Shown piece by piece: positions 45,255-54,353 of a DNA stretch of 64,000 bases (position 1 is its first letter; each line of letters begins with the position of its first letter). The position numbers were made by a program, and so were the translations under genes. The notes under the pieces are model-generated. The model made no database searches, was not told where the DNA came from, and was given only the letters and a program-made list of their open reading frames with translations. The DNA comes from Paenibacillus sp. MAEPY2 (GTDB lineage: Bacteria; Bacillota; Bacilli; Paenibacillales; Paenibacillaceae), in NCBI RefSeq assembly GCF_000499205.1, contig NZ_AWUK01000011.1, forward strand, positions 124,001-188,000, written 5' to 3'.

Positions 45255-46007
45255 TTACTTCGCAGCCGCCTTTTTATACCTCATTACCTTTCGGTACATC
45301 GACTTATCTGTTAACTTGTTAAATATATATGGATCTGGGTTTGTGTTGACTTCAATAATCCACGGTGTCCAAGTTTTGTCGAATCCAATATCTAGACCAA
45401 TTTGACGAAATCCTGGATAACTCTTGTGCAGATATTTTGCCGTGGTCACACCCAGTTCGTTCAGGGAGTGAATAATTTTTTTGATTTCGCTATTTGAGAG
45501 GTGAGCAGCAAGGAGACGATTAACATCCATCGGTTTGCCACCGCTGTGGTAATTCGTCACGATTTTTTTCGGGTGTGCCACTCTTCCAATGAGGCCGGTA
45601 GTTTCCCATTTTCCTGTTGGACTTAATTGTACCATCACCCGTATATCAAACCGCCGCTTATTATACTTCACCAGATGAATGCCCTTTTGAATGAGATACC
45701 TTTTCTTACTGATAATAGCTCTTAAAGATTCATGAAATGATTCATAATCCCAAAAGGAATGCACGGTTGTTCCAGTTTGATACATGTACTCTTCAGGTCC
45801 TAGTTTTTTCGCGCGAATAACTCCGTTACCAAAGGTTCCAATCTCAGGCTTAACATAGACCATGGTGTATTTCTTCAGCATTTCCTTCAGGGTAGATTTG
45901 CTGAATTTACGGGTATCTGGAATAAGCGGTCGGACTTTATTGCTCCCCAGAAGCACCTTTGTTTTTGTCCATTTACTCATTAACACTCTTCGGGGTTTAT
46001 CGCTCAT
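45255..46007 (-). CDS. YheC/YheD-family ATP-grasp protein
   Basis: A 250-aa ATP-grasp protein. RVLMSKWTKTKVLLGSNKV, YVKPEIGTFGNGVIRAKKLG (nucleotide-binding loop), YNKRRFDIRVMVQLSPTGKW and WIIEVNTNPDPYIFNKLTDK (metal-binding E-x-N) are characteristic of YheC/YheD, proteins associated with the endospore coat in bacilli. It heads the minus-strand cluster of glycosylation genes, 134 bp upstream of the DUF6492-like gene. Confidence 0.92.
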   Translation of the reverse strand: MSDKPRRVLMSKWTKTKVLLGSNKVRPLIPDTRKFSKSTLKEMLKKYTMVYVKPEIGTFGNGVIRAKKLGPEEYMYQTGTTVHSFWDYESFHESLRAIISKKRYLIQKGIHLVKYNKRRFDIRVMVQLSPTGKWETTGLIGRVAHPKKIVTNYHSGGKPMDVNRLLAAHLSNSEIKKIIHSLNELGVTTAKYLHKSYPGFRQIGLDIGFDKTWTPWIIEVNTNPDPYIFNKLTDKSMYRKVMRYKKAAAK

Positions 46008-46330
46008 CCTAGCGATCCCTCCTAATCAAAATTGATAAACCGTGCCGTTTACCTTTTGTATTCTATGCATCAATTATTGTTCACGATTGGGGTATTAGTA
46101 CGTAGTTACCATCAATTAGACTGTAGATCTCTATCTACCCCCACAATGGGTATATAGGAGCAGCCGGGCTTCTGAGGGGCTGTCCCTTTTCAGCTCAATC
46201 ATTGCGGCACGTAGCTGGTTTGCTTCATACGGCGGAGATGCCCGCCTTACTAGCCAGATGATTTTAGGAAACTGAAACCTCATTAACGGGTTGAATTTCA
46301 TAACTTCATTATTGAGATTCAATACCATGT
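46008..46330. other. Intergenic, degraded
   Basis: A minus-strand frame (46131-46397) contains a short protein-like stretch WLVRRASPPYEANQLRAAMI but no start signal; it also includes GGGGCTGTCCCTTTT, a piece of the terminator type seen at 36824. Not assigned. Confidence 0.35.
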
Positions 46331-46781
46331 TTTCCACGGTTTCAAGTAATCGTAGATTTGCGTGAAGAAGCGATACAGTGCGCAGCTGAAGGAACAAATG
46401 TGGAATGGGTGAAGGTAACTCTTAGCGATGCAGCAAGCACGCAACAAGTTGACTTGCTCAAGGATGCAATTACAGCGATTACAAAGGCATATAAAAAGGC
46501 AAAATAGTCGCGTTCCATTGTGGAGTGGTTTCCCATCAGAAAAATTCCCCGAATTAACCTGGGCAGTTTGGGATGTGATCTGCTTATATAATGTTTAATC
46601 CGAGGATGCCAACATGGTAAAAGATCGACTGGACACCTTAATTGGTTGCTTGAGCGATTTTTCAAAACACTGGAGGAAACCGATTTCATCGTTTACCAAA
46701 TACCACGGGAAAGCAGCGTATGAGTATCGAAGAAAAAATGGGACAAATTGTCGGTTATATACAACGCCCCATGTAACTTGA
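46331..46781 (+). pseudogene. DSP/PTP-type phosphatase gene remnant
   Basis: Frame 1 reads FQVIVDLREEAIQCAAEG, NVEWVKVTLSDAAS, LLKDAITAITKAYKKAK and stops; shifting by one base at that point continues KIVAFHCGVVSHQ, with the His-Cys of a protein tyrosine phosphatase loop. Further downstream ELTWAVWDVICLYN and VKDRLDTLIGCLSDFSKHW continue to a stop at 46779. Looks like a dual-specificity-phosphatase-like gene broken by two frameshifts or stops and lacking its start. Confidence 0.55.
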
Positions 46782-46797
46782 TCTTCTGCAAAAGTTA

Positions 46798-46825
46798 TTG
46801 ACACAGAGCCCAATATGTATATAAT
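46798..46825 (+). promoter_or_regulatory. Sigma-A promoter of the ROK operon
   Basis: TTGACA (46798-46803), 16-bp spacer, TATAAT (46820-46825), a near-consensus promoter ~90 bp upstream of the ROK regulator gene. Confidence 0.85.
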
Positions 46826-46858
46826 CAATCGTAAGGGTCAGATACGGCCTTTATATTT

Positions 46859-46891
46859 TTATTTAATTATTAAATAACATTAATTAATTAT
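46859..46891 (+). promoter_or_regulatory. Candidate ROK operator
   Basis: TTATTTAATTATTAAATAAC followed by ATTAATTAATTATC, an AT-rich inverted-repeat region downstream of the promoter start site. A closely similar sequence lies at 53282-53307 before the ABC genes. Confidence 0.6.
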
Positions 46892-46918
46892 CTTGAATAA
46901 AACGAAAGGAGTGACAGG

Positions 46919-48049
46919 ATGAAGTCGTTTTTGCCCAATGACATTAAGGATGAGAATAGAAAAATCATCTTTGATATTGTGATGCAGAATCCCGAATTGG
47001 CGAAGGTCGAAATCGCTGAGAAGACGGCGATGAGCTTTGTAACCGTAAGTAAGATCATCAATTTTTTTGAAGAGATCGGATTGTTGAACGCTACTGGAGA
47101 AAGCCGGGAAGGCTCTGGTGGCTTGGGAAGAAAAAGAACGGTATACCGATTTAATGAGAACAGCTATGTAACCGTCGGCATTCAAATCATAGGGAACAGA
47201 ATCACTGCTCTGCTGATCAATCTATACAGTAAAATTATCGATTCATACTCCATCGAGACGGATATTCCGTTTTATAGCGAACAGTTTATCTCGATTTTTG
47301 AAGACATGATTTCGGGGATGAAGAATGTAGCAAAGAAAACGAATAGCGTCGTCCTAGGCATCGGGATCGGGGTCGATGGGGCGATAAACACCAGGAAGAA
47401 AACGATCAGAATGCGGGTTCAGGACAACAAGGAGCAGGATTACAATTATGAGCTGATCATCGAGAATCTGATTAACCGGGTTGAATTGCCTATTTTCCTT
47501 GAAAACGATGTAAACGCTTCTACAGTAGCTGAATTCCGAAATCTGGAGCACTCCGGGGAAATGCTGTCTGATCTGGTCCATATCGCAGTAGGGGACGGGA
47601 TCGGCGGCGGTCTGATTATCAATAAAGAGCTGCATCGAGGATTTAATGCAAGCGCGGGTGAGCTGGAGTATATGTGCTTTGACCCGGAGTACAGAAGATC
47701 ACCGTCCTCCGTCGGTTGGCTGGAGAGCAAGCTGGGGATTCAGCATTTGTTGAGCAACTATGATCTTAGCTCTGAATCAGACATTGAAGCGTGCGCAGAT
47801 TATGTAGGCAAGCATCTGGCCCTGGCGATGGTTAATATCATCAGCGTGCTTGACATCGAGCAGATTATTATTAGTGGCAAGACGGTAGCACTGTTCCCTG
47901 AACGGATTCTTGAGAGAACAAGATATTATGTCGGGCAGTATGTGGAATGGACTCCAACAATAACCTACAGTGATTCGCATCATTCGACGGCTGTCGGAGC
48001 TGCCGTACTTTCGCTTCAGCATGAGATGATAAAAGTAATTTCCGGATAG
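46919..48049 (+). CDS. ROK-family transcriptional regulator (XylR/NagC-type)
   Basis: A 376-aa repressor. Winged helix at ~20-75 (PELAKVEIAEKTAMSFVTVS, KIINFFEEIGLL), followed by a ROK sugar-binding domain with DGAINTRKKTIRM, ENDVNASTVAEFRNLE and GDGIGGGLIINKELHRGFNA. The zinc CxCGxxGC motif of ROK kinases is not kept (YMCFDPEYRRSPSS in its place). ATG 46919 follows AAAGGAGTGACAGG. It should sense a sugar imported or released by the operon. Confidence 0.92.
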   Translation: MKSFLPNDIKDENRKIIFDIVMQNPELAKVEIAEKTAMSFVTVSKIINFFEEIGLLNATGESREGSGGLGRKRTVYRFNENSYVTVGIQIIGNRITALLINLYSKIIDSYSIETDIPFYSEQFISIFEDMISGMKNVAKKTNSVVLGIGIGVDGAINTRKKTIRMRVQDNKEQDYNYELIIENLINRVELPIFLENDVNASTVAEFRNLEHSGEMLSDLVHIAVGDGIGGGLIINKELHRGFNASAGELEYMCFDPEYRRSPSSVGWLESKLGIQHLLSNYDLSSESDIEACADYVGKHLALAMVNIISVLDIEQIIISGKTVALFPERILERTRYYVGQYVEWTPTITYSDSHHSTAVGAAVLSLQHEMIKVISG

Positions 48050-48061
48050 GAAGTGAACGTA

Positions 48062-48778
48062 GTGATTAAAATTTTTGAGACTGAAGAGGAAGTTGCAGAT
48101 GCCATTGCCAGAGAGATGAAAGAGCATCTGTCGCATGAGCATCCAGTGTTCTGCTTGGCATCAGGCAGCACACCACAGAAGAGCTACATGAAATTTGCTG
48201 GGAACGCCGAGATTCATGAAAGGATTCAGCAGCTTAAAATTGTCAGCCTGGACGAGTGGGTCGGAATAAGCAGAGAGTCTGAGGGAAGCTGCTATCAAAT
48301 GCTGAATCAGGATTTATTCTCGCTTGTCCATTTGGACGCCGGACAGATCGAATTCTTTGATGGCACTGCGCCGGATTTGGAGCAGGAATGTCAGAGAATC
48401 GACCACTTTATTAATCAGCATCCCATAACGTTCAGTTTGATGGGGGTTGGAATGAATGGACATATTGGCTTGAATGAGCCAGGCTGTCCGTTGCTGGATC
48501 ACAGCAGTGTCGTAGATTTGTCGGAGACGACCAGGTCCGTGGCCCAGAAGTATTTCCATCAGCCTACAGCATTGGACAGAGGAATAACCTTGGGTCTAAG
48601 TCAGGTGGCGGGCAGCAAGAGGGTGATTGTAGCGGTGACCGGTGAACGCAAAGCTGGGATCGTCAAAGAAATATTTACAAATCCAGAAGCGAAGCTGCCT
48701 GCTCAGGAGCTGCTCGGTTATGAACATATTGATTTCTTCCTGGATTCGGAGGCAGCGAAATATATTAAGCAGCGATAA
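48062..48778 (+). CDS. NagB-like glucosamine-6-phosphate deaminase/isomerase
   Basis: A 238-aa NagB/RpiA-fold enzyme. LASGSTPQKSYM binds phosphate, VSLDEWVG holds the ring-opening/acid Asp, and MGVGMNGHIGLNEPG the His-Glu pair. The Asp-to-Asn exchange in this loop (N-G-H) is normal for Bacillus NagB, so activity is expected. GTG 48062 chosen: GGAAG lies 8 bases upstream, while GTG 48053 overlaps it. Would convert glucosamine-6-phosphate (or a close analogue) to fructose-6-phosphate plus ammonia. Confidence 0.85.
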   Translation: MIKIFETEEEVADAIAREMKEHLSHEHPVFCLASGSTPQKSYMKFAGNAEIHERIQQLKIVSLDEWVGISRESEGSCYQMLNQDLFSLVHLDAGQIEFFDGTAPDLEQECQRIDHFINQHPITFSLMGVGMNGHIGLNEPGCPLLDHSSVVDLSETTRSVAQKYFHQPTALDRGITLGLSQVAGSKRVIVAVTGERKAGIVKEIFTNPEAKLPAQELLGYEHIDFFLDSEAAKYIKQR

Positions 48779-48797
48779 AAACTGAGGAGTACAAATT

Positions 48798-49709
48798 ATG
48801 AGTAACAGCGTCATTGGAGTGGATATTGGAGGAACGAATATACGAGTCGGATTAGTGAATGAGCAGTTGGAATTGGTTCGAAAAGAGACGGCATTAACTA
48901 GCGAGTTCCTAAGTGCTGATGAAGTTTTTAACTATATCAAGCAAGTGATCGAGAAAGTGGATCATCACAAGACAGCTGACAAGATAGGGATTGCCATGCC
49001 TGTTCCTTGGAAAGAGCGGACCGAGATTATATATGATGCAACCAACATTCCCTGCCTGGAAGGGGTTCATACCGATTTTATAAAGCGCTTTTTTCCCGGT
49101 TATGAAGTTCATTTCGAGAATGATGTGAATGTCGTGACCCTGCTGGAATCAAAGCATGGCGCGTCCCGGGCGTATGATCAATCGATCTATATTACGGTCA
49201 GTACGGGGATCGGCAGCGGAATCGTTCTGAACAACGAGTTGCTCCACGGAGCGCATGGTTATGCCGGAGAGATTGGCAGCATGGTTATATCAGATAACGG
49301 CAAGAGCCATTCGCCATTACATCCCGGCACGCTCGAAGCTCTGTGCAGCGGCAGAGCCCTGGAGAAAGAGAGCCAACATCTCTACGGTAGCAAGGCTACG
49401 GTGAATTTATTATTCGAGAAATACAGGCAACATGACGAGAAGGCGGCAGGTGTCGTGAATACCTGGGTCGAGTACTTCTCTAATGCGGTTGCTTCATTAA
49501 TGCAGACGATCGATCCGGATATATTTGTCATTGGAGGAGCGGTCATTCATAACAACCAATGGTTGATCGATAAAATTATTGAAAGCGCTAAAACCAAAGT
49601 GTTTGAACATTTAAGCGACAAAGTCAAGGTAGTTTTGCCTAAATTCGGCCCGGATGCAGGAGTGATTGGGGCAGGGTATATGGCGTTAAAAAACAATAAA
49701 GGAGCATGA
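48798..49709 (+). CDS. ROK-family sugar kinase
   Basis: A 303-aa kinase: VIGVDIGGTNIRVGLVNEQ (phosphate-1), HFENDVNVVTLLESKHGASR with catalytic Asp, TVSTGIGSGIVLNNELLHGA (adenosine region) and a C-terminal IGGAVIHNN. The His/Cys zinc site of typical ROK kinases is absent (LEALCSGRALE). Between NagB-like and GH4 genes, overlapping the latter; it likely phosphorylates the sugar released by GH4/GH3 (glucosamine or similar) to feed the deaminase. Confidence 0.9.
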   Translation: MSNSVIGVDIGGTNIRVGLVNEQLELVRKETALTSEFLSADEVFNYIKQVIEKVDHHKTADKIGIAMPVPWKERTEIIYDATNIPCLEGVHTDFIKRFFPGYEVHFENDVNVVTLLESKHGASRAYDQSIYITVSTGIGSGIVLNNELLHGAHGYAGEIGSMVISDNGKSHSPLHPGTLEALCSGRALEKESQHLYGSKATVNLLFEKYRQHDEKAAGVVNTWVEYFSNAVASLMQTIDPDIFVIGGAVIHNNQWLIDKIIESAKTKVFEHLSDKVKVVLPKFGPDAGVIGAGYMALKNNKGA

Positions 49710-49714
49710 ACAAT

Positions 49715-51100
49715 ATGAAGAAAATGAAAGTTGCGTTAATTGGAGCCGGCAGTGTGTCCTTTGCTTTGGGGGCACTTCAGGATATGGTGCTGTCCGAGCG
49801 CTTGAAAACTCAAGCACAGCTGGAGATCGCACTGATGGACATTGAAGAAGAGAATGTGGCAAGAACCTATAAATATGCGACAGATATGTTTACCGCCTTC
49901 TCGCATCCGGCGAACATTTGGCAGACGACCAACCTGGAAGCAGCTCTACAGGAGGCTGATTTCGTCATCGTGGCAATTGAGGTAAATCGGTACTTTTATT
50001 GGTCGCAGGATTTCCATATTCCTCGCCGCTTCGGCAGCAAGCAAATTTACGGTGAGAACGGCGGTCCTGGCTCGATGTTCCATACACTGCGAAACCTGGG
50101 TCCGATGCTGGAAATCGCTCGGACGATGGAACGCGTCTGCCCAGACGCCTGGTTCATTAATTATACGAATCCTGAAGCGAAATTGGTTGAGGCTATCTCG
50201 AAACTTACCTCGATCAAAGTCGTCGGTCTATGCCATGGACTGGATATGGGGATCGAGCAGCTGTCCCAATTCCTGGAGATGGATATCGCAGATATCGGAA
50301 TGGAAGGCGGTGGCTTGAACCATTTCGGTTTCTTCACCAAGATCTGGAACAAGAAGACGGATGAGGATCTGTATCCGTTATTTGATGAGAAGGAGCGGAA
50401 GGCCAACCGTCTGGCGCAATTCGAACATGTCGCGCTATCCAGAACGATGTACCGCACTTATGGATATTATCCTTATCCAGGCACCAACCATGTGGGTGAA
50501 TATATCTCTTATGCAGACGATTTCTATGCGGGTTTGTCCTTGCAATACCGCTACGATCCAATTCGCGAGAAGCTGTGGGAGAAGGATTCCAGAACCCCTG
50601 AATTCGTATACAGTGCAAGCGGCAACAATCTGGATCAAGGCTTGTTCTCGAAGATTCAGACGCAGGAGCTTTGGGTGGAAGAGGCCTATATTTTTGATAA
50701 GGAGAAGGTAAGCCGCAGCAATGAATATGCGATTCCGATCATTGAGTCTATTTTCTTCGATGATGAGATTGAATTGAACGCGGTCAATTTACCGAACCAC
50801 GGTGCAATCAAGGGACTTCCTGACGATATGGTTGTTGAGACCCAGGCGATCGTTAACGGCAGAGGAATTACGCTTAAGCCGATGACGGTAGAACTGCCGA
50901 CGGCGATTATCGGAACGATTCATATCCAGGGATCGATCCATAAATTGTTGCTCGAGGCTTTTGTGGAGCAATCCAAGACGAAGCTGCTGCAGGCGATCCT
51001 ATTGGATCCTCAGGCTCCGACTTATTACCAGGCCTGTGCAATGATCGACGAAATGTGCGAATTGCAGCAAGATATTTTACCTAAGCTGGAATGGAAATAA
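49715..51100 (+). CDS. GH4-family NAD-dependent alpha-glycosidase
   Basis: A 461-aa enzyme of GH4, which cleaves through a 3-keto intermediate with NAD+ and Mn2+. Rossmann motif VALIGAGSVSFALGALQDMV; GENGGPGSMFHTLRN; WFINYTNPEAKLVEA; metal Cys and His in GLCHGLDMG and GGGLNHFGFF. ATG 49715 is preceded by GGAG at 10 bp; an in-frame ATG 49706 is too close to it. By the CHG/GLNHF form it belongs with the alpha-galactosidase/alpha-glucuronidase/LplD branch rather than the 6-phospho enzymes; substrate not certain. Confidence 0.9.
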   Translation: MKKMKVALIGAGSVSFALGALQDMVLSERLKTQAQLEIALMDIEEENVARTYKYATDMFTAFSHPANIWQTTNLEAALQEADFVIVAIEVNRYFYWSQDFHIPRRFGSKQIYGENGGPGSMFHTLRNLGPMLEIARTMERVCPDAWFINYTNPEAKLVEAISKLTSIKVVGLCHGLDMGIEQLSQFLEMDIADIGMEGGGLNHFGFFTKIWNKKTDEDLYPLFDEKERKANRLAQFEHVALSRTMYRTYGYYPYPGTNHVGEYISYADDFYAGLSLQYRYDPIREKLWEKDSRTPEFVYSASGNNLDQGLFSKIQTQELWVEEAYIFDKEKVSRSNEYAIPIIESIFFDDEIELNAVNLPNHGAIKGLPDDMVVETQAIVNGRGITLKPMTVELPTAIIGTIHIQGSIHKLLLEAFVEQSKTKLLQAILLDPQAPTYYQACAMIDEMCELQQDILPKLEWK

Positions 51101-51110
51101 AGGGGTCTAT

Positions 51111-53234
51111 ATGGACAATAAAAAAATGATCGAACTGCTTCAGGAGATGACGCTCGTCGAGAAGATCGGACAGCTCTCTCAGACGACCGGGGAACACTAC
51201 GTCGGCATAATCGATAGCGAAATGGTTGAGACCGGTCCAGACTTCCCGGATCATATGCTTGAGGGAGATACGCTGTATACGATGGGAAGTATTATCGGCG
51301 TGTCGAGCGCCAAGATCACGAACCTGATTCAAAGTGAATATTTGCAGAAATCAAGGCTAAAGATCCCGTTGCTGTTCATGCACGATGCGATACATGGATA
51401 CAGAACGATTTTTCCGATACCACTAGGGCTTTCCTGTACCTGGGATGAGGGCATCGTGCAGCAGGCAGCGGCGGATACCGCTTCGGAATTGCGCGCTGCG
51501 GGTATACATGTGAATTTCTCGCCGATGGTCGACCTTGTGCGCGACTCCAGATGGGGAAGAGTAATGGAATCCTTCGGCGAGGACCCTCTGCTGTCCGGCA
51601 ATCTTGGCCGGGCGATGATCAGAGGTTATCAGAAAGGCGAGAACGGAGAGATTGCCGAATCGGGAGTAGCGGCCTGTCTAAAGCATTTTGCCGCTTATGG
51701 AGCTGGCATTGGAGGCAAAGACTACAACGCTGTCGATATGTCCTGGAGAGAATTCTACGCCTATTATGGCAAGCCTTATGAAATAGCGCTTCAAGAGAAG
51801 CCAAAATTTGTGATGAGCTCATTCAACACCTTCAACGGGGTTCCTGTAAGCGCGAGTGAGCAGATGATGAAGGAAATCTTAAGAGGGGCCTATCAATTTG
51901 ACGATATTGTAATCTCAGATTGGGGGGCAGTCGCCGAACTGCAGAATCACCGCGTTGCCGGCAATGGCAAGGAAGCTGCCGAATTGGCTTTAAAAGCGGG
52001 CATTGAAATTGAAATGGTCTCGACTTTGTATCTAGAGCATTTTGAACAGATTCTAGAAGAAAATCCGGGGCTGCTCCAGGATATAGATACGGCCGTTCTG
52101 AAAATTTTGCAGCTTAAAAATGAAATGGGCTTATTTGAAAATCCTTATGTGGACGAAGCTCGTGAGGATGAAGTCATTCTGAATCCTTGCTTTCTGGAGC
52201 ATACTAAGGACGCTGCCAAGCGTAGCTGTGTACTGCTGAAAAATGAACAAATGCTGCCTATACGCAAAGAATACAAAAAGATCATCATCGTCGGCCCTTT
52301 TGCCGGCAGCAATCAATTGCTGGGCAATTGGCCGTGCAAAGGAAGCTTTGATGACGTAGTTACCTTGGCGGAAGGGCTGAAGCAGATGGATGATTCATTC
52401 GATCTGCAAGTCTATGAATCCCTGAAGGACTGCCCTCAAGCTGAGTTGGAGCAATGCGATTATATTGTTGTAGCGGTTGGGGAGGACTGGAAATTAAGCG
52501 GTGAAGGGCATAGCAGTGTGAATATCGAACTGGAGGCCAGCCAGCAGCAGCTTATCCGTGAAGTCAAGAAGACGAACAAACCGTATGCATGCGTCTTTTT
52601 CTCGGGCCGGCCACTCGCGCTTCAGAACATTATTGATGATATCCCTGCGCTCTTATGGTGCTGGTATCCGGGTACACAGGCCGGCAGTGCGATTGCTGAG
52701 CTGATTACAGGCCAAGCTACTCCGTCGGGCAAACTGACGATGTCGTTCCTGCGCCATTCGGCGCAAGCGCCGATCTATTACAATGAATACAGCACGGGTC
52801 GTCCGGCAAATGAATCAAGCTACAGCAGCAGATATCAGGACTGTGAGATCGGGCCTCTGTTCCCGTTCGGGCACGGGCTGACCTATAGCGGTGCGCAGTA
52901 TTCTGACTTTACAATTTCGCGTGATCATGTGACAGCCGATCAGGAATTGACGATCTCTTTCCAGGTGAGCAATCCAAGCGGGTATAACTATTCTGAAATC
53001 GCTATCCTGTACATTGAGGATCTTGTCTCCAAGGCGGTACGTCCTGTGCGCGAGATGAAGAAGTATCAAGTCGTGGACCTGCCAGAGCATCAGACCGTTA
53101 CCGTACAGATGACGCTGGCCTTGGATGATCTTCTATACTTGGATACCCGCCTGCAGCAAACGATTGAACCGGGAAAATTCAATATTTATATCAATGATCT
53201 TGACTCTCCCGTGTTTACGATAGAATATCGATAA
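51111..53234 (+). CDS. GH3-family beta-glycosidase
   Basis: A 707-aa beta-glucosidase-type enzyme, no signal peptide. Barrel domain with HGYRTIFPIPLGLSCTWDEG, SRWGRVMESFGEDP, CLKHFAAYGA; the nucleophile is Asp270 in DIVISDWGAV. The alpha/beta sandwich and a fibronectin-III-like end (VSNPSGYNYSEIAILYIEDL) follow, as in BglX. ATG 51111 is 10 bp after the GH4 stop. Together GH4 and GH3 would open both alpha and beta linkages of the imported oligosaccharide in the cytoplasm. Confidence 0.94.
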   Translation: MDNKKMIELLQEMTLVEKIGQLSQTTGEHYVGIIDSEMVETGPDFPDHMLEGDTLYTMGSIIGVSSAKITNLIQSEYLQKSRLKIPLLFMHDAIHGYRTIFPIPLGLSCTWDEGIVQQAAADTASELRAAGIHVNFSPMVDLVRDSRWGRVMESFGEDPLLSGNLGRAMIRGYQKGENGEIAESGVAACLKHFAAYGAGIGGKDYNAVDMSWREFYAYYGKPYEIALQEKPKFVMSSFNTFNGVPVSASEQMMKEILRGAYQFDDIVISDWGAVAELQNHRVAGNGKEAAELALKAGIEIEMVSTLYLEHFEQILEENPGLLQDIDTAVLKILQLKNEMGLFENPYVDEAREDEVILNPCFLEHTKDAAKRSCVLLKNEQMLPIRKEYKKIIIVGPFAGSNQLLGNWPCKGSFDDVVTLAEGLKQMDDSFDLQVYESLKDCPQAELEQCDYIVVAVGEDWKLSGEGHSSVNIELEASQQQLIREVKKTNKPYACVFFSGRPLALQNIIDDIPALLWCWYPGTQAGSAIAELITGQATPSGKLTMSFLRHSAQAPIYYNEYSTGRPANESSYSSRYQDCEIGPLFPFGHGLTYSGAQYSDFTISRDHVTADQELTISFQVSNPSGYNYSEIAILYIEDLVSKAVRPVREMKKYQVVDLPEHQTVTVQMTLALDDLLYLDTRLQQTIEPGKFNIYINDLDSPVFTIEYR

Positions 53235-53268
53235 AATCTCGTGAATCCCATTTATCCGAAATGATCAC

Positions 53269-53351
53269 TAGGCCCGCTCAATTATTTAATTAAATTAATT
53301 AATTGTGTAAAATTTATCCACCCACAAGTTCAGAATTTTTGAGTGGGCCTA
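53269..53351 (+). promoter_or_regulatory. Long hairpin enclosing a second ROK operator
   Basis: TAGGCCCGCTCAA (53269-53281) pairs with TTGAGTGGGCCTA (53339-53351), one G-T pair. The loop contains ATTATTTAATTAAATTAATT (53281-53300), close to the operator upstream of the ROK gene. No T-run follows the right arm. It separates the GH3 gene from the transporter genes. Confidence 0.6.
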
Positions 53352-53426
53352 GCAGATTTTGGAATACGCTTACATGATTCAGAAAGAACTGACAATGCTG
53401 TACCTGAAGAGTAAGGAGGTATACGG

Positions 53427-54338
53427 ATGAAATCCAAATTTAAACAACAATTTCTATCCCAGTGGGAGCTTCAAGTGATGGTCTGGCCGAGCATTATATT
53501 GATGATTGTTTTCTCTTTTGTCCCGATGCTCGGATTGATCATCGCCTTTCAGGATTATTCTCCGTTATCCGGTTTTACGGGCTCGGAATTTGTAGGATTG
53601 GATAATTTCAAAGCCTTTTTGGGGGACAAAGATTTCTACAATGTGCTGACGAACACGCTAGGCATCAGCCTGATGAAGTTGTTGATCGGTTTTCCGCTGG
53701 AGATCGTCCTGGCTATATTGATCAATGAACTCCGATTAGTATTCTTCAAGAAGTTTACGCAGACCATATCTTATTTACCGCACTTCCTGTCGTGGGTTAT
53801 TCTTGGCGGCATGATTACATCCTGGCTTGGCTCGTCGGGACTGGTGAACAGCTTCCTGCTGTCGATACATCTCATATCTGAACCGATCTCCTTCCTGTCA
53901 AATTCGAATGCTTATTGGTGGATCGCGACGTTGTCGGATATTTGGAAAGAGGTTGGCTGGGGAACGATTCTCTATCTCGCTGCCATAACAGGAATTGATC
54001 CATCGTTGTATGAGGCGGCGAAGGTCGACGGGGCGAAAATCTTGAAAAGAATTTGGTATATCACGATTCCCAGCATCAAAAATATTATCGTGCTGATGTT
54101 TTTGCTGCGTGTAGGCTCTATTCTGGGAGCGAATCTGGACCAGACTCTCGTCCTGCAAAATTCTTCGAACATGCTACGCAGTGAAGTCATCGATTCTTAT
54201 GTTTATCATTTGGGTCTGGCGCAAGGGGACTTCTCATTCGCGACTGCGGTCGGAATATTCTCGTCCGTCGTATCGGTCACACTGTTGCTGGTAGCCAATT
54301 TCTTAACCAAGAAGCTTAGCGATAGTTCAATTTTTTAG
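53427..54338 (+). CDS. ABC transporter permease, LplB type
   Basis: A 303-aa CUT1 permease: first membrane segment VWPSIILMIVFSFVPMLGL, EAA loop SLYEAAKVDGAKILKRIWYI with conserved Gly, about six membrane segments. ATG 53427 follows TAAGGAGGTATACGG. Works with the next two genes. Confidence 0.95.
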   Translation: MKSKFKQQFLSQWELQVMVWPSIILMIVFSFVPMLGLIIAFQDYSPLSGFTGSEFVGLDNFKAFLGDKDFYNVLTNTLGISLMKLLIGFPLEIVLAILINELRLVFFKKFTQTISYLPHFLSWVILGGMITSWLGSSGLVNSFLLSIHLISEPISFLSNSNAYWWIATLSDIWKEVGWGTILYLAAITGIDPSLYEAAKVDGAKILKRIWYITIPSIKNIIVLMFLLRVGSILGANLDQTLVLQNSSNMLRSEVIDSYVYHLGLAQGDFSFATAVGIFSSVVSVTLLLVANFLTKKLSDSSIF

Positions 54339-54353
54339 AAGGGAGGGAGCTAT

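Noticed and set aside
48400..48480. Asp-to-Asn change in the NagB active-site loop (M-N-G-H) as a sign of a dead enzyme
   Set aside because: Bacillus NagB/GamA proteins also have N-G-H here; only the enterobacterial type has D-G-H.
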